Positions 10,113-26,834 are shown, numbered from the stretch's first letter. The stretch: DNA of 64,000 nucleotides from Mycolicibacterium mucogenicum DSM 44124 (GCF_005670685.2 NZ_CP062008.1:1364001-1428000); one strand, 5' to 3'. Notes: generated by a model from the letters alone, not told the origin. Program-made: numbers and translations.

Positions 10113-10637
10113 ATGGGTGAATTGAGCGCAACCATCCTGGCCTCGGGCCAGGCAGCAGCGGAAGGCGGCGGGGGTCAGAACTTCCTGATCCCCAACGCGA
10201 CCTTCTTCGTCGTGCTGATCATCTTCCTGATCGTGCTCGGCGTGATCGGCAAGTGGGTTGTGCCACCTGTCAGCAAGGTCTTGGTCGAACGCGAGGAAAT
10301 GCTCGCCAAGACCGCTGCTGACAACCGGAAGTCGGCTGAGCAGGTGGCCGCCGCAGAGGCGGACTACAACGCGGCGATGGCGGGTGCTCGCACGGAGGCC
10401 TCGGCCATCCGTGACGAGGCCCGCAACGAGGGCCGCAAGGTCGTCGACCAGGCGCGTGCAGCGGCGAGTGGTGAGGTGGCCGAAACCCTCAAGGGTGCCG
10501 ACCAGGCACTGTCCGCACAGCGACAGTCCACACAGACCGAACTGCAGTCGTCGGTCGACAACCTGTCCCAGACGCTGGCGAGCCGCATTCTCGGCGTCGA
10601 GTTGGCGGCTGACGTGAAATCAGGCGGGAGCCAGTAG
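10113..10637 (+). CDS. atpF: ATP synthase Fo subunit b
   Basis: One of the two different b-type stalk proteins of the mycobacterial enzyme. The 174-residue sequence has a short N-terminus, one transmembrane helix ([20 protein letters not shown], about residues 24-43), and a long charged coiled-coil that reaches up to F1. The ending [14 protein letters not shown] is conserved. It stops immediately before atpFH starts (TAG followed directly by ATG), so the two stalk components are probably made in step. Confidence 0.96.
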   Translation: MGELSATILASGQAAAEGGGGQNFLIPNATFFVVLIIFLIVLGVIGKWVVPPVSKVLVEREEMLAKTAADNRKSAEQVAAAEADYNAAMAGARTEASAIRDEARNEGRKVVDQARAAASGEVAETLKGADQALSAQRQSTQTELQSSVDNLSQTLASRILGVELAADVKSGGSQ

Positions 10638-11978
10638 ATGGAAATCTTCATCGGGCAGCTGATCGGCTTTGCCGTCATCGTGGCCATCATCTGGAAGTAC
10701 GTGGTACCTCCGGTGAAGGGCATGATGGCCAAGCAGCAGGAGGCCGTTCGCGTCGCGCTGGCCGAAAGTGCCGAAGCCGCACAGAAACTCGCGGACGCCG
10801 ACAAGATGCACGCCAAGGCTCTTGCCGACGCGAAGGCGGAGTCGACCAAGGTGACCGACGAGGCGCGGCACGACTCGCAGCGCATCGTCGAGCAGCTCAC
10901 CGAGCAGGCCGCCATCGACGCCGAGCGGATCAAGGCGCAGGGCGGCCAGCACGTCGAGCTGATGCGCCAGGGCGTCATCCGTGAGCTCCGTCAGGAGCTG
11001 GGCGCGGAGTCCGTCGCCAAGGCCGACGAGCTGGTGCGGCGCTACGTCGCCGAGCCCGGCGCGCAGGCCGGCACCGTCGACCGTTTCCTGGACGATCTCG
11101 AGCAGATGGCGCCGTCCTCGGCTGAGGTCGGCACCCACGCCGAGGCAAAGCTGCGGGCCGCGAGCCGGGAATCACTGACCGCGCTGGTCCAGAAGTTCGA
11201 CGCGACCGCCAACGGCCTGGACGCGGCCGCGCTGACCGCGCTGGCCGATGATCTGGCCGCCGTCGCCCGGCTGCTGCTGACCGAGGTCAACCTCGGACGG
11301 CACCTGGCCGAGCCCGCCGACAACCCCGCCCCCAAGGTCGCTCTGCTGGACGCGGTGCTGTCCGGCAAGATCGGCGCCAACGCACTGGAACTGCTGCGTG
11401 CCGCGGTGTCTTCGCGGTGGTCGGAGCAGTCCGACCTGGTCGACGCCATCGAGCACGTCGCTCGCCTGGCACTGATCAAGCGGGCCGAGGTCAGCGGTGA
11501 CGTCGCCGAGGTCGAGGATCAGCTGTTCCGGTTCAGCCGTGTGCTGGACGCGCAGCCGCGCCTCTCGACGCTGCTCGGTGACTACGGCACCCCGGTCGAC
11601 GGCCGAGTTGCCTTGCTGGACAAGGTCCTTACCGGTGCCAACGGCTCGGCCAACAGCACCGTCAAGGCGCTGCTGACGCAGACCGTCAGCCTGCTGCGCG
11701 GTGAACGCGCCGACCAGGCCGTCCTTGATCTGGCCGAGCTGGCAGTCGCCCGCCGCGGCGAGGTGGTCGCCCACGTCGAAGCGGCCGCGGCCCTGTCGGA
11801 TGCACAGCGGACCCGACTCACGTCGGTTCTGACCCGCATCTACGGCCACCCGGTGTCCGTCCAGCTGCATGTCGATCCGAGCCTCCTCGGTGGTCTGACC
11901 ATCACCGTCGGCGACGAGGTGATCGACGGCTCCATCTCGTCACGACTGGCTGCCGCCTCCAACCGGCTGCCCGACTAA
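10638..11978 (+). CDS. atpFH: ATP synthase fused b'-delta subunit
   Basis: A 446-residue natural fusion characteristic of mycobacteria. The N-terminal part has one membrane helix ([20 protein letters not shown]) and a b-type coiled-coil to about residue 160; the C-terminal part is the OSCP/delta subunit, ending with the signature [39 protein letters not shown]. It joins the peripheral stalk to the top of F1. The ATG abuts the atpF stop with no spacer. Confidence 0.97.
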   Translation: MEIFIGQLIGFAVIVAIIWKYVVPPVKGMMAKQQEAVRVALAESAEAAQKLADADKMHAKALADAKAESTKVTDEARHDSQRIVEQLTEQAAIDAERIKAQGGQHVELMRQGVIRELRQELGAESVAKADELVRRYVAEPGAQAGTVDRFLDDLEQMAPSSAEVGTHAEAKLRAASRESLTALVQKFDATANGLDAAALTALADDLAAVARLLLTEVNLGRHLAEPADNPAPKVALLDAVLSGKIGANALELLRAAVSSRWSEQSDLVDAIEHVARLALIKRAEVSGDVAEVEDQLFRFSRVLDAQPRLSTLLGDYGTPVDGRVALLDKVLTGANGSANSTVKALLTQTVSLLRGERADQAVLDLAELAVARRGEVVAHVEAAAALSDAQRTRLTSVLTRIYGHPVSVQLHVDPSLLGGLTITVGDEVIDGSISSRLAAASNRLPD

Positions 11979-12013
11979 CTCCGAAACACCCAAGACTAGG
12001 AAGACCAAAAACC

Positions 12014-13663
12014 ATGGCAGAGTTGACAATCTCGGCTGCTGATATCGAAGGTGCCATCGAGAACTACGTAACGACGTTCTCGGCCTCAACCGATCGTGAA
12101 GAGATCGGCACTGTCGTCGACGCCGGTGACGGCATCGCACACGTCGAGGGTCTGCCCTCGGTCATGACCCAGGAACTCCTCGAGTTCCCCGGCGGTGTTC
12201 TGGGCGTGGCCCTGAACCTCGACGAGCACAGCGTGGGTACGGTCATCCTGGGTGAGTTCGAGAAGATCGAAGAGGGCCAGCAGGTCAAGCGCACCGGCGA
12301 GGTGCTCTCGGTGCCGGTCGGCGACGAGTTCCTGGGCCGCGTCATCAACCCGCTGGGTGAGCCGATCGACGGCCAGGGCGAGATCAAGGCCGAGACCCGT
12401 CGTGCCCTCGAGCTGCAGGCCCCGACCGTGGTTCAGCGCCAGAGCGTCAGCGAGCCGCTGCAGACCGGTATCAAGGCCATCGACGCCATGACCCCGATCG
12501 GCCGCGGCCAGCGTCAGCTGATCATCGGTGACCGCAAGACCGGCAAGACCGCCGTCTGCGTCGACACCATCCTGAACCAGCGCGAGGCCTGGGAGACCGG
12601 CGACCCGAAGCAGCAGGTGCGCTGCGTCTACGTCGCGATCGGCCAGAAGGGCACCACCATCGCCAGCGTGAAGCGCGCGCTGGAAGAGGGCGGCGCCATG
12701 GAGTACACGACCATCGTCGCGGCTCCCGCCTCTGACCCCGCCGGCTTCAAGTGGCTGGCCCCGTACACCGGCTCGGCCATCGGCCAGCACTGGATGTACA
12801 ACGGCAAGCACGTCCTGATCGTGTTCGACGACCTGTCGAAGCAGGCCGACGCCTACCGCGCCATCTCGCTGCTGCTGCGTCGCCCGCCGGGCCGCGAGGC
12901 GTTCCCGGGTGACGTCTTCTACCTGCACTCGCGTCTGCTGGAGCGTTGCGCGAAGCTGTCCGACGAGCTCGGTGGCGGTTCGATGACGGGTCTGCCGGTC
13001 ATCGAGACCAAGGCCAACGACATCTCGGCGTTCATCCCGACCAACGTCATCTCGATCACCGACGGTCAGTGCTTCCTGGAGTCCGACCTGTTCAACCAGG
13101 GTGTCCGCCCCGCCGTCAACGTCGGTGTGTCGGTGTCCCGCGTCGGTGGTGCCGCGCAGATCAAGGCGATGAAGGAAGTTGCCGGCTCGCTGCGTCTGGA
13201 CCTGTCGCAGTACCGCGAGCTGGAGGCCTTCGCGGCCTTCGCCTCGGACCTGGACGCCGCTTCGAAGGCTCAGCTGGACCGCGGTGTGCGCCTGGTCGAG
13301 CTGCTGAAGCAGCCGCAGTACAGCCCGCTGGCCGTCGAGGACCAGGTCATCGAGATCTTCCTCGGTACCCAGGGCCACCTGGATTCGGTTCCGGCCGAAG
13401 ACGTTTCGCGCTTCTCGTCCGAGCTGCTCGAGCACGTGAAGGCCAGCCACGCCGACATCCTCACCGGGATCAAGGAGACCAAGAAGCTCTCCGAGGAGAA
13501 CGAGGAGAAGCTGGTCTCGGTGATCAACGAGTTCAAGAAGGGCTTCGCCGCCACCGACGGTAGCTCGGTCGTCGTCAAGGAAGCAGAGGCCGAGGCCCTG
13601 GATCCTGCTGAGCTCGGCCAGGAGTCGGTCAAGGTCAACAAGCCGGCACCGAAGAAGGCCTAG
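12014..13663 (+). CDS. atpA: ATP synthase F1 subunit alpha
   Basis: The non-catalytic nucleotide-binding subunit of F1, 549 residues. The P-loop GDRKTGKT is near residues 173-180, and [10 protein letters not shown] marks the conserved alpha-subunit region that carries the arginine finger. The C-terminus carries the mycobacterial extension of roughly 35 residues (ending [11 protein letters not shown]), which is known to suppress ATP hydrolysis in these bacteria. No obvious deviations are seen. The gene lies 35 bases after atpFH and seven before atpG. Confidence 0.98.
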   Translation: MAELTISAADIEGAIENYVTTFSASTDREEIGTVVDAGDGIAHVEGLPSVMTQELLEFPGGVLGVALNLDEHSVGTVILGEFEKIEEGQQVKRTGEVLSVPVGDEFLGRVINPLGEPIDGQGEIKAETRRALELQAPTVVQRQSVSEPLQTGIKAIDAMTPIGRGQRQLIIGDRKTGKTAVCVDTILNQREAWETGDPKQQVRCVYVAIGQKGTTIASVKRALEEGGAMEYTTIVAAPASDPAGFKWLAPYTGSAIGQHWMYNGKHVLIVFDDLSKQADAYRAISLLLRRPPGREAFPGDVFYLHSRLLERCAKLSDELGGGSMTGLPVIETKANDISAFIPTNVISITDGQCFLESDLFNQGVRPAVNVGVSVSRVGGAAQIKAMKEVAGSLRLDLSQYRELEAFAAFASDLDAASKAQLDRGVRLVELLKQPQYSPLAVEDQVIEIFLGTQGHLDSVPAEDVSRFSSELLEHVKASHADILTGIKETKKLSEENEEKLVSVINEFKKGFAATDGSSVVVKEAEAEALDPAELGQESVKVNKPAPKKA

Positions 13664-13670
13664 GTAACCA

Positions 13671-14591
13671 ATGGCAGCCACACTGCGCGAGCTACGCGGA
13701 CGTATCAAATCCGCCTCGTCGATCAAGAAGATCACGAAGGCGCAGGAGCTGATCGCCACGTCGCGAATCGCCAAGGCGCAGGCCCGGGTTGATGCAGCCC
13801 GGCCTTACGCCACCGAGATCACCAACATGCTCACCGAGCTTGCGGGGGCCAGCGCGCTGGACCACCCGCTGCTCGTGGAGCGGGCGAACCCGCGCCGTGC
13901 CGGGGTCCTGGTGGTGTCGTCCGACCGCGGCCTGTGCGGCGGTTACAACGCCAACGTCCTGCGTCGGGCCGAGGAACTGTTCACGTTGCTCCGCAACGAG
14001 GGCAAGGAGCCGGTGCTGTATGTCGTCGGCCGAAAGGCCTTGGGCTACTACAGCTTCCGTCAGCGCCCCGTCGCCGAGTCCTGGACCGGCTTCTCGGAGC
14101 GTCCGGAGTACGCCAACGCCAAGGAGATCGCCGACACCCTGGTGACGGCGTTCATGGCGGGTGCGGACGACGAGGGTGACGAACCGGGTGCCGACGGCAT
14201 CTTGGGCGTCGACGAACTGCACATCGTGTCGACCGAGTTCAAGTCGATGCTGTCGCAGACCGCCGAAGCCGTGCGGATCGCCCCGCTGGCCGTCGAGTAC
14301 ACGGGGGAGCCGACCGAGGTCCACACCCTGTACTCGTTCGAGCCGAGTGCGGACGTTCTGTTCGACGCGTTGCTCCCTCGCTACATAGCGACCCGTGTCT
14401 ACGCGGCACTGCTTGAGGCCGCGGCCTCGGAGTCGGCTTCGCGTCGACGCGCCATGAAGTCGGCAACGGACAACGCCGACGACCTGATCAAGGCCCTGAC
14501 CCTCGCCGCGAACCGCGAGCGCCAGGCCCAGATCACCCAGGAAATCAGCGAAATCGTCGGTGGCGCCAACGCGCTGGCCGACGCGAAATAG
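13671..14591 (+). CDS. atpG: ATP synthase F1 subunit gamma
   Basis: Central rotor shaft of F1, 306 residues. The N-terminal helix ([21 protein letters not shown]) and C-terminal helix ([19 protein letters not shown]) form the coiled-coil. The acidic insertion [16 protein letters not shown] near residues 163-178 is the mycobacterium-specific gamma loop, thought to limit ATPase activity and studied as a drug target. A GGTAACC spacer separates it from atpA. Confidence 0.97.
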   Translation: MAATLRELRGRIKSASSIKKITKAQELIATSRIAKAQARVDAARPYATEITNMLTELAGASALDHPLLVERANPRRAGVLVVSSDRGLCGGYNANVLRRAEELFTLLRNEGKEPVLYVVGRKALGYYSFRQRPVAESWTGFSERPEYANAKEIADTLVTAFMAGADDEGDEPGADGILGVDELHIVSTEFKSMLSQTAEAVRIAPLAVEYTGEPTEVHTLYSFEPSADVLFDALLPRYIATRVYAALLEAAASESASRRRAMKSATDNADDLIKALTLAANRERQAQITQEISEIVGGANALADAK

Positions 14592-14600
14592 GCCCCGTAG

Positions 14601-16046
<1,446 letters not shown>

Positions 16047-16112
16047 TGAGCGCTTGCGCGAAGAACCGACTGGCACAGACCGCTGTCAGTCTTAGTCGAA
16101 AGGTGGTGTGAC

Positions 16113-16478
16113 ATGGCCGAAATGGACGTCGAGATCGTCGCCGTCGAGCGCGCGCTGTGGACAGGTAAGGCCACATTCGTCTTCACTCGCACCACCGCCG
16201 GCGAGATCGGCATCCTGCCCCGGCACATCCCGTTGGTCGGCCAGCTGGTCGAGGACGCGATGGTCCGGGTCGAGCGCGAGGGCGAGGATGATCTGCGGAT
16301 CGCCGTGTCCGGTGGGTTCCTCTCGGTAACCGAGGACACCGTGCGGATTCTGGTTGAAGATGCGGCGCTGGAGTCGGAGATCGATGCGCATGCGGCCAAG
16401 GCCGATGCCGCGTCGGACGACGAGGCGACCGCTGCGTGGGGCCGGGCGCGTCTGCGCGCCGTAGGCCAGCTCGACTGA
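16113..16478 (+). CDS. atpC: ATP synthase F1 subunit epsilon
   Basis: Regulatory rotor subunit that couples gamma to the c-ring. The 121-residue protein has the N-terminal beta-sandwich ([35 protein letters not shown]) and a short C-terminal helical part, which is reduced in mycobacteria. An AAAGGTGG site precedes ATG 16113. It is the last ATP synthase subunit gene of the operon; the DUF2550 gene starts eight bases later and is likely cotranscribed. Confidence 0.96.
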   Translation: MAEMDVEIVAVERALWTGKATFVFTRTTAGEIGILPRHIPLVGQLVEDAMVRVEREGEDDLRIAVSGGFLSVTEDTVRILVEDAALESEIDAHAAKADAASDDEATAAWGRARLRAVGQLD

Positions 16479-16485
16479 TACCCCG

Positions 16486-16932
16486 ATGAGCGCGTCCATG
16501 TTGGTGATGGTCGCGCTCGTCGGCGTGTTGGTGCTGGCTGTTGCCGCACTGAGTTATCGGCTGTGGAAGTTGCGACAGGTTGGCGGCACTGCCGCCATCC
16601 TGCGCGACTACCCAGCTGCCGGCGGCCACGGGTGGCGGCATGGAGTCATGCGCTACCGCGGTGGTGAGGCCGGCTTTTATCGTTTGTCGAGCCTGCGATG
16701 GTGGCCGGACCGGAGACTGTCCCGTCGCGGCCTGGAAGTGGTCGGGCGCCGCGCCCCACGGGGCGACGAATTCGACATCATGACCATCGAAACGGTCATT
16801 CTCGAGCTGCGCGACAACAGTCCCGAACGGCGCAGCGGTTACGAAATCGCTTTGGACCGTGGAGCTTTGACAGCTTTCACGTCGTGGCTCGAGGCCCGGC
16901 CGTCGCCGCGCTCGCGCCGCCGCGCAGTCTGA
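16486..16932 (+). CDS. DUF2550 membrane-anchored protein
   Basis: A 148-residue protein of unknown function found at the end of mycobacterial atp operons (Rv1312-like by position and sequence recall). One N-terminal transmembrane helix (VALVGVLVLAVAALSYRLW, about residues 9-27) is followed by a cytoplasmic, Arg- and Trp-rich domain and a basic C-terminus (SPRSRRRAV). The conserved location suggests a link to the membrane sector of ATP synthase, but nothing in the sequence shows it. It is convergent with the adenosyltransferase gene, with six bases between the stops. Confidence 0.88.
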   Translation: MSASMLVMVALVGVLVLAVAALSYRLWKLRQVGGTAAILRDYPAAGGHGWRHGVMRYRGGEAGFYRLSSLRWWPDRRLSRRGLEVVGRRAPRGDEFDIMTIETVILELRDNSPERRSGYEIALDRGALTAFTSWLEARPSPRSRRRAV

Positions 16933-16938
16933 ATTCCC

Positions 16939-17538
16939 CTACTGAGTTCCGGTGTTGTCGGATTGCGGCGTCCCACCGCCGGGCTGCCACAGCACATCGC
17001 CATCCGGGTTCGCGACCCGCGACAGGATGAACAGCAGATCCGACAGTCGATTCAGATATTTGGCCGGCAGGACGCTGACCGAATCGCCGTGTTCATCGAT
17101 GGCCTGCCAGGCCGCCCGCTCCGCGCGCCGGACCACGGTTCGCGCGACGTGCAGGTAGGCCGACAGGGGAGTGCCGCCGGGCAGGATGAACGACGTGAGC
17201 TTCGACAGCGGCTCGTTGAATTCGTCACACCAGGCTTCCAGCCGGTCGATGTACGGCTGGGTGATCCGCAGCGGCGGGTATTCGGGATTCTCGACCACCG
17301 GCGTCGACAGATCCGCGCCGGCGTCGAAGAGATCGTTCTGAATCTGCAGCAGTACCAACCGGATTCGCTCGTCGGGCGCGCCCGCGGCGACCGCGACGCC
17401 GATCGCGGCGTTGGCTTCGTCACAGTCCGCGTATGCGGCCAGGCGCGCGTCGTTCTTCGACACCCGGCTGAAATCGCTGAGCCCGGTCGACCCATCGTCA
17501 CCGGTCCGGGTATAGATGCGGGTCAGGTGCACGGCCAT
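16939..17538 (-). CDS. pduO: PduO-type cob(I)alamin adenosyltransferase
   Basis: Transfers the 5'-deoxyadenosyl group of ATP to cob(I)alamin, making adenosylcobalamin for enzymes such as methylmalonyl-CoA mutase. The 199-residue protein has the N-terminal ATP-binding motif TRTGDDGSTGLSDFSRVSK, then an all-helical trimeric domain with LTSFILPGGTP and ARTVVRRAERAAW. Start is ATG at 17538, giving MAVHLTRIYTRTGDDG, the usual N-terminus. It is divergent from murA with 72 bases between. The epimerase gene near 32000 acts in the same B12-dependent pathway. Confidence 0.94.
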   Translation of the reverse strand: MAVHLTRIYTRTGDDGSTGLSDFSRVSKNDARLAAYADCDEANAAIGVAVAAGAPDERIRLVLLQIQNDLFDAGADLSTPVVENPEYPPLRITQPYIDRLEAWCDEFNEPLSKLTSFILPGGTPLSAYLHVARTVVRRAERAAWQAIDEHGDSVSVLPAKYLNRLSDLLFILSRVANPDGDVLWQPGGGTPQSDNTGTQ

Positions 17539-17610
17539 GGGTGAAACCGTACTCGCGGTGACCTGTTCGTTGTCTGACACCGGCCCTCGCCGCTGTTTAC
17601 ACTTAGCCGC

Positions 17611-18864
17611 GTGAGCGAGCGTTTCGTGGTGACCGGGGGTAGCCGGTTGTCCGGCGAAGTTGCCGTGGGGGGCGCGAAGAACAGCGTGCTCAAGCTGATG
17701 GCCGCGGCGTTGTTGGCCGAGGGCACGACCACGATCACCAACTGCCCGGACATCCTGGATGTGCCGTTGATGGCGGAGGTCCTCCGCGGTCTCGGGGCGA
17801 CCGTCGAACTCGACGGCGATGTGGCCCGCATCACCTCTCCCGACGAGCCGAAGTACGACGCCGACTTCGCCGCGGTCCGGCAGTTCCGCGCGTCGGTGTG
17901 TGTTCTCGGCCCCTTGGTGGGGCGCTGCAAGAAGGCGAAAGTCGCGCTGCCCGGTGGTGATGCGATCGGTTCGCGGCCGCTCGACATGCACCAATCCGGT
18001 CTGCGGCAGCTCGGTGCGCGATGCAATATCGAGCACGGTTGCGTGGTCGCCGAGGCGGATCACCTGCGTGGCGCGGAGATCCAGCTCGAGTTCCCGTCGG
18101 TGGGCGCGACCGAGAACATCCTGATGGCGGCCGTGCTCGCCGAGGGTGTGACGGTCATCCACAACGCGGCGCGTGAGCCGGACATCGTCGACATCTGCGA
18201 CATGTTGAACCAGATGGGTGCCAAGGTCAGTGGGGGAGGGACCTCGACCCTGACCATCACCGGCGTGGACAAGCTGCATCCGACCGAGCACCGGGTGATC
18301 GGTGACCGGATTGTGGCCGCGACCTGGGGAATTGCCGCAGCGATGACGCGCGGCGATGTCGCTGTGACGGGGGTGGACCCGCAACACCTGCAGCTGGTGC
18401 TGCACAAACTTCACGATGCCGGCGCGACCGTGACGCAGCACGACAACGGTTTCCGCGTCGTGCAGTACGAGCGGCCCAAGGCCGTCAACGTCGCGACGCT
18501 GCCGTATCCCGGATTCCCGACCGACCTGCAACCGATGGCCATCGGCCTGGCGTGCATCGCCGAGGGCACGTCGATGATCACCGAGAACGTGTTCGAAGCA
18601 CGGTTCCGGTTCGTCGAAGAGATGATTCGCCTGGGCGCCGACGCCCGGACCGACGGGCATCACGCAGTGGTGCGCGGAATTCCGCAGTTGTCGAGTGCTC
18701 CGGTGTGGGCATCGGATATTCGTGCCGGCGCCGGCTTGGTGTTGGCGGGGTTGGTCGCCGATGGCGACACCGAGGTTCACGACGTTTTCCACATCGATCG
18801 CGGGTACCCGTTGTTCGTGGAGAACCTCGTGAGTCTGGGCGCGGAGGTCGAACGGGTCAGTTGA
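17611..18864 (+). CDS. murA: UDP-GlcNAc 1-carboxyvinyltransferase
   Basis: First committed enzyme of peptidoglycan synthesis: transfers enolpyruvate from PEP to UDP-GlcNAc. The 417-residue protein shows the inside-out barrel with [10 protein letters not shown] near the N-terminus. The residue equivalent to the fosfomycin-reactive Cys115 of E. coli is Asp117 here ([10 protein letters not shown]), as in M. tuberculosis, which makes the enzyme intrinsically resistant to fosfomycin. GTG at 17611 is the start. Its location directly upstream of the rRNA operon is the classical mycobacterial rrnA setting. Confidence 0.98.
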   Translation: MSERFVVTGGSRLSGEVAVGGAKNSVLKLMAAALLAEGTTTITNCPDILDVPLMAEVLRGLGATVELDGDVARITSPDEPKYDADFAAVRQFRASVCVLGPLVGRCKKAKVALPGGDAIGSRPLDMHQSGLRQLGARCNIEHGCVVAEADHLRGAEIQLEFPSVGATENILMAAVLAEGVTVIHNAAREPDIVDICDMLNQMGAKVSGGGTSTLTITGVDKLHPTEHRVIGDRIVAATWGIAAAMTRGDVAVTGVDPQHLQLVLHKLHDAGATVTQHDNGFRVVQYERPKAVNVATLPYPGFPTDLQPMAIGLACIAEGTSMITENVFEARFRFVEEMIRLGADARTDGHHAVVRGIPQLSSAPVWASDIRAGAGLVLAGLVADGDTEVHDVFHIDRGYPLFVENLVSLGAEVERVS

Positions 18865-18948
18865 TGGGCATTGGCGTGTCGCGCTGACGGTTCGTTCGGA
18901 CGGCTGTGCAACGCGTATTCGCCGAAAAACCGCCCATATGCAGGCGTT

Positions 18949-18977
18949 TTGTAAAATCAAGATCGGCCCGCTAATGT
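18949..18977 (+). promoter_or_regulatory. Candidate upstream rRNA promoter
   Basis: TTGTAA (18949-18954), a 17-base spacer and TAATGT (18972-18977) could be an additional rRNA promoter; rapid growers often have several promoters between murA and rrs. The hexamers are imperfect. Confidence 0.35.
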
Positions 18978-19024
18978 ATTCCAAGTCAGCAGCGAGCGGG
19001 GCCGAAAAAGCCCAGAGCAAGAGC

Positions 19025-19053
19025 TTGACAGCCCGACCAAGAGGTAGTAGGTT
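19025..19053 (+). promoter_or_regulatory. Main rRNA operon promoter
   Basis: TTGACA (19025-19030), a 17-base spacer and TAGGTT (19048-19053) form a consensus-like SigA promoter about 200 bases before the 16S gene, just upstream of the conserved leader. The -35 is a perfect match. Confidence 0.8.
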
Positions 19054-19076
19054 GGTGGGGTTGCCCGAAAACGGCG

Positions 19077-19108
19077 TGTTGTTTGAGAACTCAATAGTGT
19101 GTTTGGTG
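19077..19108 (+). promoter_or_regulatory. rRNA leader antitermination/processing region
   Basis: The string around TTTGAGAACTCAATAGTG is the highly conserved element of mycobacterial rRNA leaders (the box A region bound by Nus factors). It follows the promoter by about 30 bases and is followed by a T-rich, structured precursor stem before 16S. Confidence 0.75.
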
Positions 19109-19250
19109 GTTTTTGTTTGTTGTTTTTTGACTGCACCTCGTGTTTTCCCGTTTGTGGGGTGTGGTTGTTTTTTTTGATGCCAGTTTTTGGTGTCTTTTGT
19201 TTAGGTCAGATTGTTCTGAACTGGATTCTGCCCTGTCTTTGGATGGGGAG

Positions 19251-24309
<5,059 letters not shown>

Positions 24310-24460
24310 ACACCCAAAAAACCAATGTGTGTAAACAAGAACATTGCACATCAACCGTGCCCGCAACCACACCACAAAAAGAATCAAACAGACCACACCC
24401 CACCACCAAATAACACCCCCAAAGGTGCCAACAGGCTGGTGGAGGCGTAAAATGAATAGA

Positions 24461-24577
24461 GTTACGGCGGCAACAGCGGCAGGGAAACGCCCGGTCCCAT
24501 CCCGAACCCGGAAGCTAAGCCTGCCAGCGCCGATGATACTGCCCTGCACGGGCGGAAAAGTAGGACACCGCCGAACA
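24461..24577 (+). rRNA. rrf: 5S ribosomal RNA
   Basis: About 117 bases from GTTACGGCGGCAACAGCGGC to ACACCGCCGAACA, whose ends pair. The internal CCCGGTCCCATCCCGAACCC and GGAAGCTAAGCC segments are typical of actinobacterial 5S rRNA. The 150 bases between it and 23S hold only A/C-rich spacer. Confidence 0.96.
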
Positions 24578-24584
24578 CAAATTA

Positions 24585-24616
24585 CCTCAGCCCCCGATGA
24601 AAATCGGGGGCTGAGG
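24585..24616 (+). terminator. Intrinsic terminator of the rRNA operon
   Basis: A perfect 14-base-pair stem (24585-24598 with 24603-24616) capped by a GAAA tetraloop is followed by CATTTTTG. It starts eight bases after 5S rRNA. Confidence 0.93.
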
Positions 24617-24684
24617 CATTTTTGCGTTGCGGACACTTTGCATTTCGGCGCCGCGGCAATACCCGGCGCCGAAATGCCATTCCG

Positions 24685-25194
24685 TCAGTCGAACAGCGTC
24701 GGCTCTTCGGCTCCTGATCGGCTTTTTTCCAGATCGAGAAGCAATTTCTTGCGGCCCAATCCGCCGCCATATCCCGTCAGGCTGCCATTGGCCCCGATTA
24801 CCCGATGGCACGGCACGATGATGCCGACGGGATTGTGCCCATTCGCCAATCCGACGGCGCGAGAAGCACCCGGTGATCCGACCTGCAGAGCGATTTCGCC
24901 ATACGAACGTGTTTCGCCGTACGGAATGGTCAACAGCGCACCCCAGACGCGGCGCTGGAATTCGGTGCCGACGAGGTCGAGTTCCAAGTCGAACTCCTGG
25001 AGTTCGCCGGCGAAGTAGGCGGTGAGTTGATCGACGGCCTCTGGAAATGCCGACTCGTCGGGCTCCCAGCCGTCATGGCTCGGCTCATACGTCTGATCGT
25101 CCATCCGCAGGTGCCGGATGCGCCCGTCGCGACCGGCGATCGTGATGGTTCCGACCGGACTCTGCATGGTCCTGGTCTGCAACGTGGCGGTCAT
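24685..25194 (-). CDS. ogt: Methylated-DNA-protein cysteine methyltransferase
   Basis: Suicide repair enzyme that takes the alkyl group from O6-alkylguanine or O4-alkylthymine onto its own cysteine. The 169-residue protein carries the active-site motif PCHRVIG, with the DNA-binding helix SPGASRAVGLANGHNP just before it. I start at ATG 25194 (MTATLQTRTM), which overlaps the stop of the upstream ada/alkA gene as ATGA; a longer reading frame exists but lies inside that gene. The two alkylation repair proteins are therefore probably translated together. Confidence 0.95.
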   Translation of the reverse strand: MTATLQTRTMQSPVGTITIAGRDGRIRHLRMDDQTYEPSHDGWEPDESAFPEAVDQLTAYFAGELQEFDLELDLVGTEFQRRVWGALLTIPYGETRSYGEIALQVGSPGASRAVGLANGHNPVGIIVPCHRVIGANGSLTGYGGGLGRKKLLLDLEKSRSGAEEPTLFD

Positions 25195-26711
25195 GCCTGC
25201 TCCTGTTGTGGTGATTGCGGTGAGTTGGTGGTCAGCGGCGGCCACTGGTTGACCGCGTGATCCAGAGAGGTCCACAGGTGTTGGGTGGCGTAGGCGCGCC
25301 ATGGGCGCCAGTGCGCACTGTGCTCGATCAATCGACGTGAATTATCCGGTAGCCCAGCTTGTTTGGCCGCGGCCTGAACGCCGAGGTCACTGGCCGGAAA
25401 GGCATCGGGATCGCCGAGCCCCCGCATCGCGATCACCTCGGCAGTCCACGGTCCGATGCCCGGCAATTCGGCCAACTGAGCTCGGGCCTGCAACCAATCC
25501 GATCCGGCGTCGAGCTCCAGGGTGCCGGCAGCGAGCGCGTCGATCAGCGCGACAAGCGTGCGCCGGCGCGACTCGGGGAAGGCCAGGTGGCTCGGATCGA
25601 TCTCGGCCAACTGCGTGACGGACGGGAAGACATGCGTGAGGGTTTCCGCCGGGTCGTTGATCGTCGTGCCGTATGCCAGCGCCAACCGGCGTGTGTGCGT
25701 CGCTGCGGCCTTCATGGACACCTGCTGGCCGATCACCACTCGTAGTGCCAACTCGTTCTCGTCGACCGTGCGCGGGATGCGTTGCCCGGGCGCTTTGGCG
25801 ACGATGGGCGCCAGGTGCTGGTCGGTCTTGAGGACGTCGATGACGGCCTCGGGGTCGGCATCGAGGTCGAGGAGCCGCCGGCACCGGGCGATGGCGGTGG
25901 CCAGATCGCGGAAGTCGTCGAGGATCAGCCTGCACTGCACATGGTCCACACTCGGCGAGAGCCCGACGATGCCGGTGCCGTTGGGGAGCCGCAGGGTACG
26001 TCGGAACGTGCCGTCGCATACCTCTTCGACGCCGGGCACCGCGCCGGCCGCCAGGTGGCCGAACACCCCCTCGTAGGCGAAAGGCGTACGCACGGGCAGC
26101 CGGACGGAAAGCGTTCCCGTGCCGGGGGATTCGTTGGGTTCGAAGCGCGCCTGTGCCCGTTGCCGGAGTTCGGTCGGTGTGAGTGCGCAGACTTCACGAA
26201 TGGTGTCGTTGAACTGGCGGATGCTGGAAAAGCCCGCGGCGAACGCGACATCACCGAACGGCAGTGTGGTGGTCTCGATGAGTACCCGCGCGGTCTGGCT
26301 CCGCTGGGCTCGGGCGAGCGCCAACGGGTTCGCGCCCACCTCGGCCTGGAGCAGTCGCTCGAGTTGCCGGGTGGTGTAGCCGAGCCTGGCGGCCAGCCCC
26401 GTGACTCCCTCGCGGTCGACGGTGCCGTCGGCGATCAGTCGCATGGCACGGGCGACGACGTCGGTGCGGATGTTCCACTCCGGTGACCCCGGCGATGCGT
26501 CGGGCCGACAGCGTTTGCAGGCCCGGAAGCCGGCCCGCTGCGCTGCTGCGGCGGTCGGGTAGAAGCGGACGTTGCGGGCGAACGGAGGCCGGACAGGGCA
26601 ACTGGGGCGGCAATAGATGCCCGTGGTGAGGACGGCCGTGACGAACCAACCGTCGAACCGGGCGTCCTTGGATTGGACTGCCCGGTAGCAGCGGTCGAAG
26701 TCGTCGTACAT
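25191..26711 (-). CDS. alkA: Ada-type regulator fused to AlkA 3-methyladenine glycosylase
   Basis: A 506-residue fusion. Residues 1-80 are the Ada metal-binding methylphosphotriester domain, with four Cys in YCRPSCP and CKRC. Residues about 85-190 are an AraC-type helix-turn-helix pair (TRQLERLL, FGDVAFAAGFSSIRQFNDTIRE). The rest is the AlkA glycosylase with helix-hairpin-helix LAELPGIGPWTAEVIAMRGLG and a catalytic Asp in DAFPASDLG. Methylation of the Ada Cys probably switches on transcription of this gene and ogt, as for Ada in E. coli. The start is ATG at 26711 (MYDDFDRCYRAVQ), the expected Ada N-terminus. Confidence 0.95.
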   Translation of the reverse strand: MYDDFDRCYRAVQSKDARFDGWFVTAVLTTGIYCRPSCPVRPPFARNVRFYPTAAAAQRAGFRACKRCRPDASPGSPEWNIRTDVVARAMRLIADGTVDREGVTGLAARLGYTTRQLERLLQAEVGANPLALARAQRSQTARVLIETTTLPFGDVAFAAGFSSIRQFNDTIREVCALTPTELRQRAQARFEPNESPGTGTLSVRLPVRTPFAYEGVFGHLAAGAVPGVEEVCDGTFRRTLRLPNGTGIVGLSPSVDHVQCRLILDDFRDLATAIARCRRLLDLDADPEAVIDVLKTDQHLAPIVAKAPGQRIPRTVDENELALRVVIGQQVSMKAAATHTRRLALAYGTTINDPAETLTHVFPSVTQLAEIDPSHLAFPESRRRTLVALIDALAAGTLELDAGSDWLQARAQLAELPGIGPWTAEVIAMRGLGDPDAFPASDLGVQAAAKQAGLPDNSRRLIEHSAHWRPWRAYATQHLWTSLDHAVNQWPPLTTNSPQSPQQEQA

Positions 26712-26774
26712 GTCTTCGACAATGGCATGCGGCAGACCCGAGTACTAGCGGAAAATCGACATCAACGTGGCTGG

Positions 26775-26800
26775 CGAGACATATTTGATCATTTGTCTCG
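26775..26800. promoter_or_regulatory. Dyad symmetry element in the alkA/DUF1214 divergent region
   Basis: CGAGACA (26775-26781) and TGTCTCG (26794-26800) form a perfect 7-base inverted repeat with a 12-base AT-rich centre that contains TGATCA. It looks like a regulator-binding site and could serve either divergent gene; the regulator is unknown. Confidence 0.5.
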
Positions 26801-26834
26801 TAAATGACTGACGTGCGACCGTTGCCCTGTTATA

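Noticed and set aside
12086..13774. Long minus-strand open frame (about 560 codons) opposite atpA
   Set aside because: It mirrors the codon pattern of atpA; its translation is low-complexity Gly/Arg/Val/Asp/Leu text without domains, the usual antisense artefact of GC-rich genes.
16933..16938. Insertion sequence between the DUF2550 gene and the adenosyltransferase
   Set aside because: M. tuberculosis has a transposase (Rv1313c) here as I recall; this genome has only six bases between the stops.
17539..19020. Upstream extension of the cobalamin adenosyltransferase frame through murA
   Set aside because: It is antisense to murA and the leader; the family N-terminus begins at ATG 17538.
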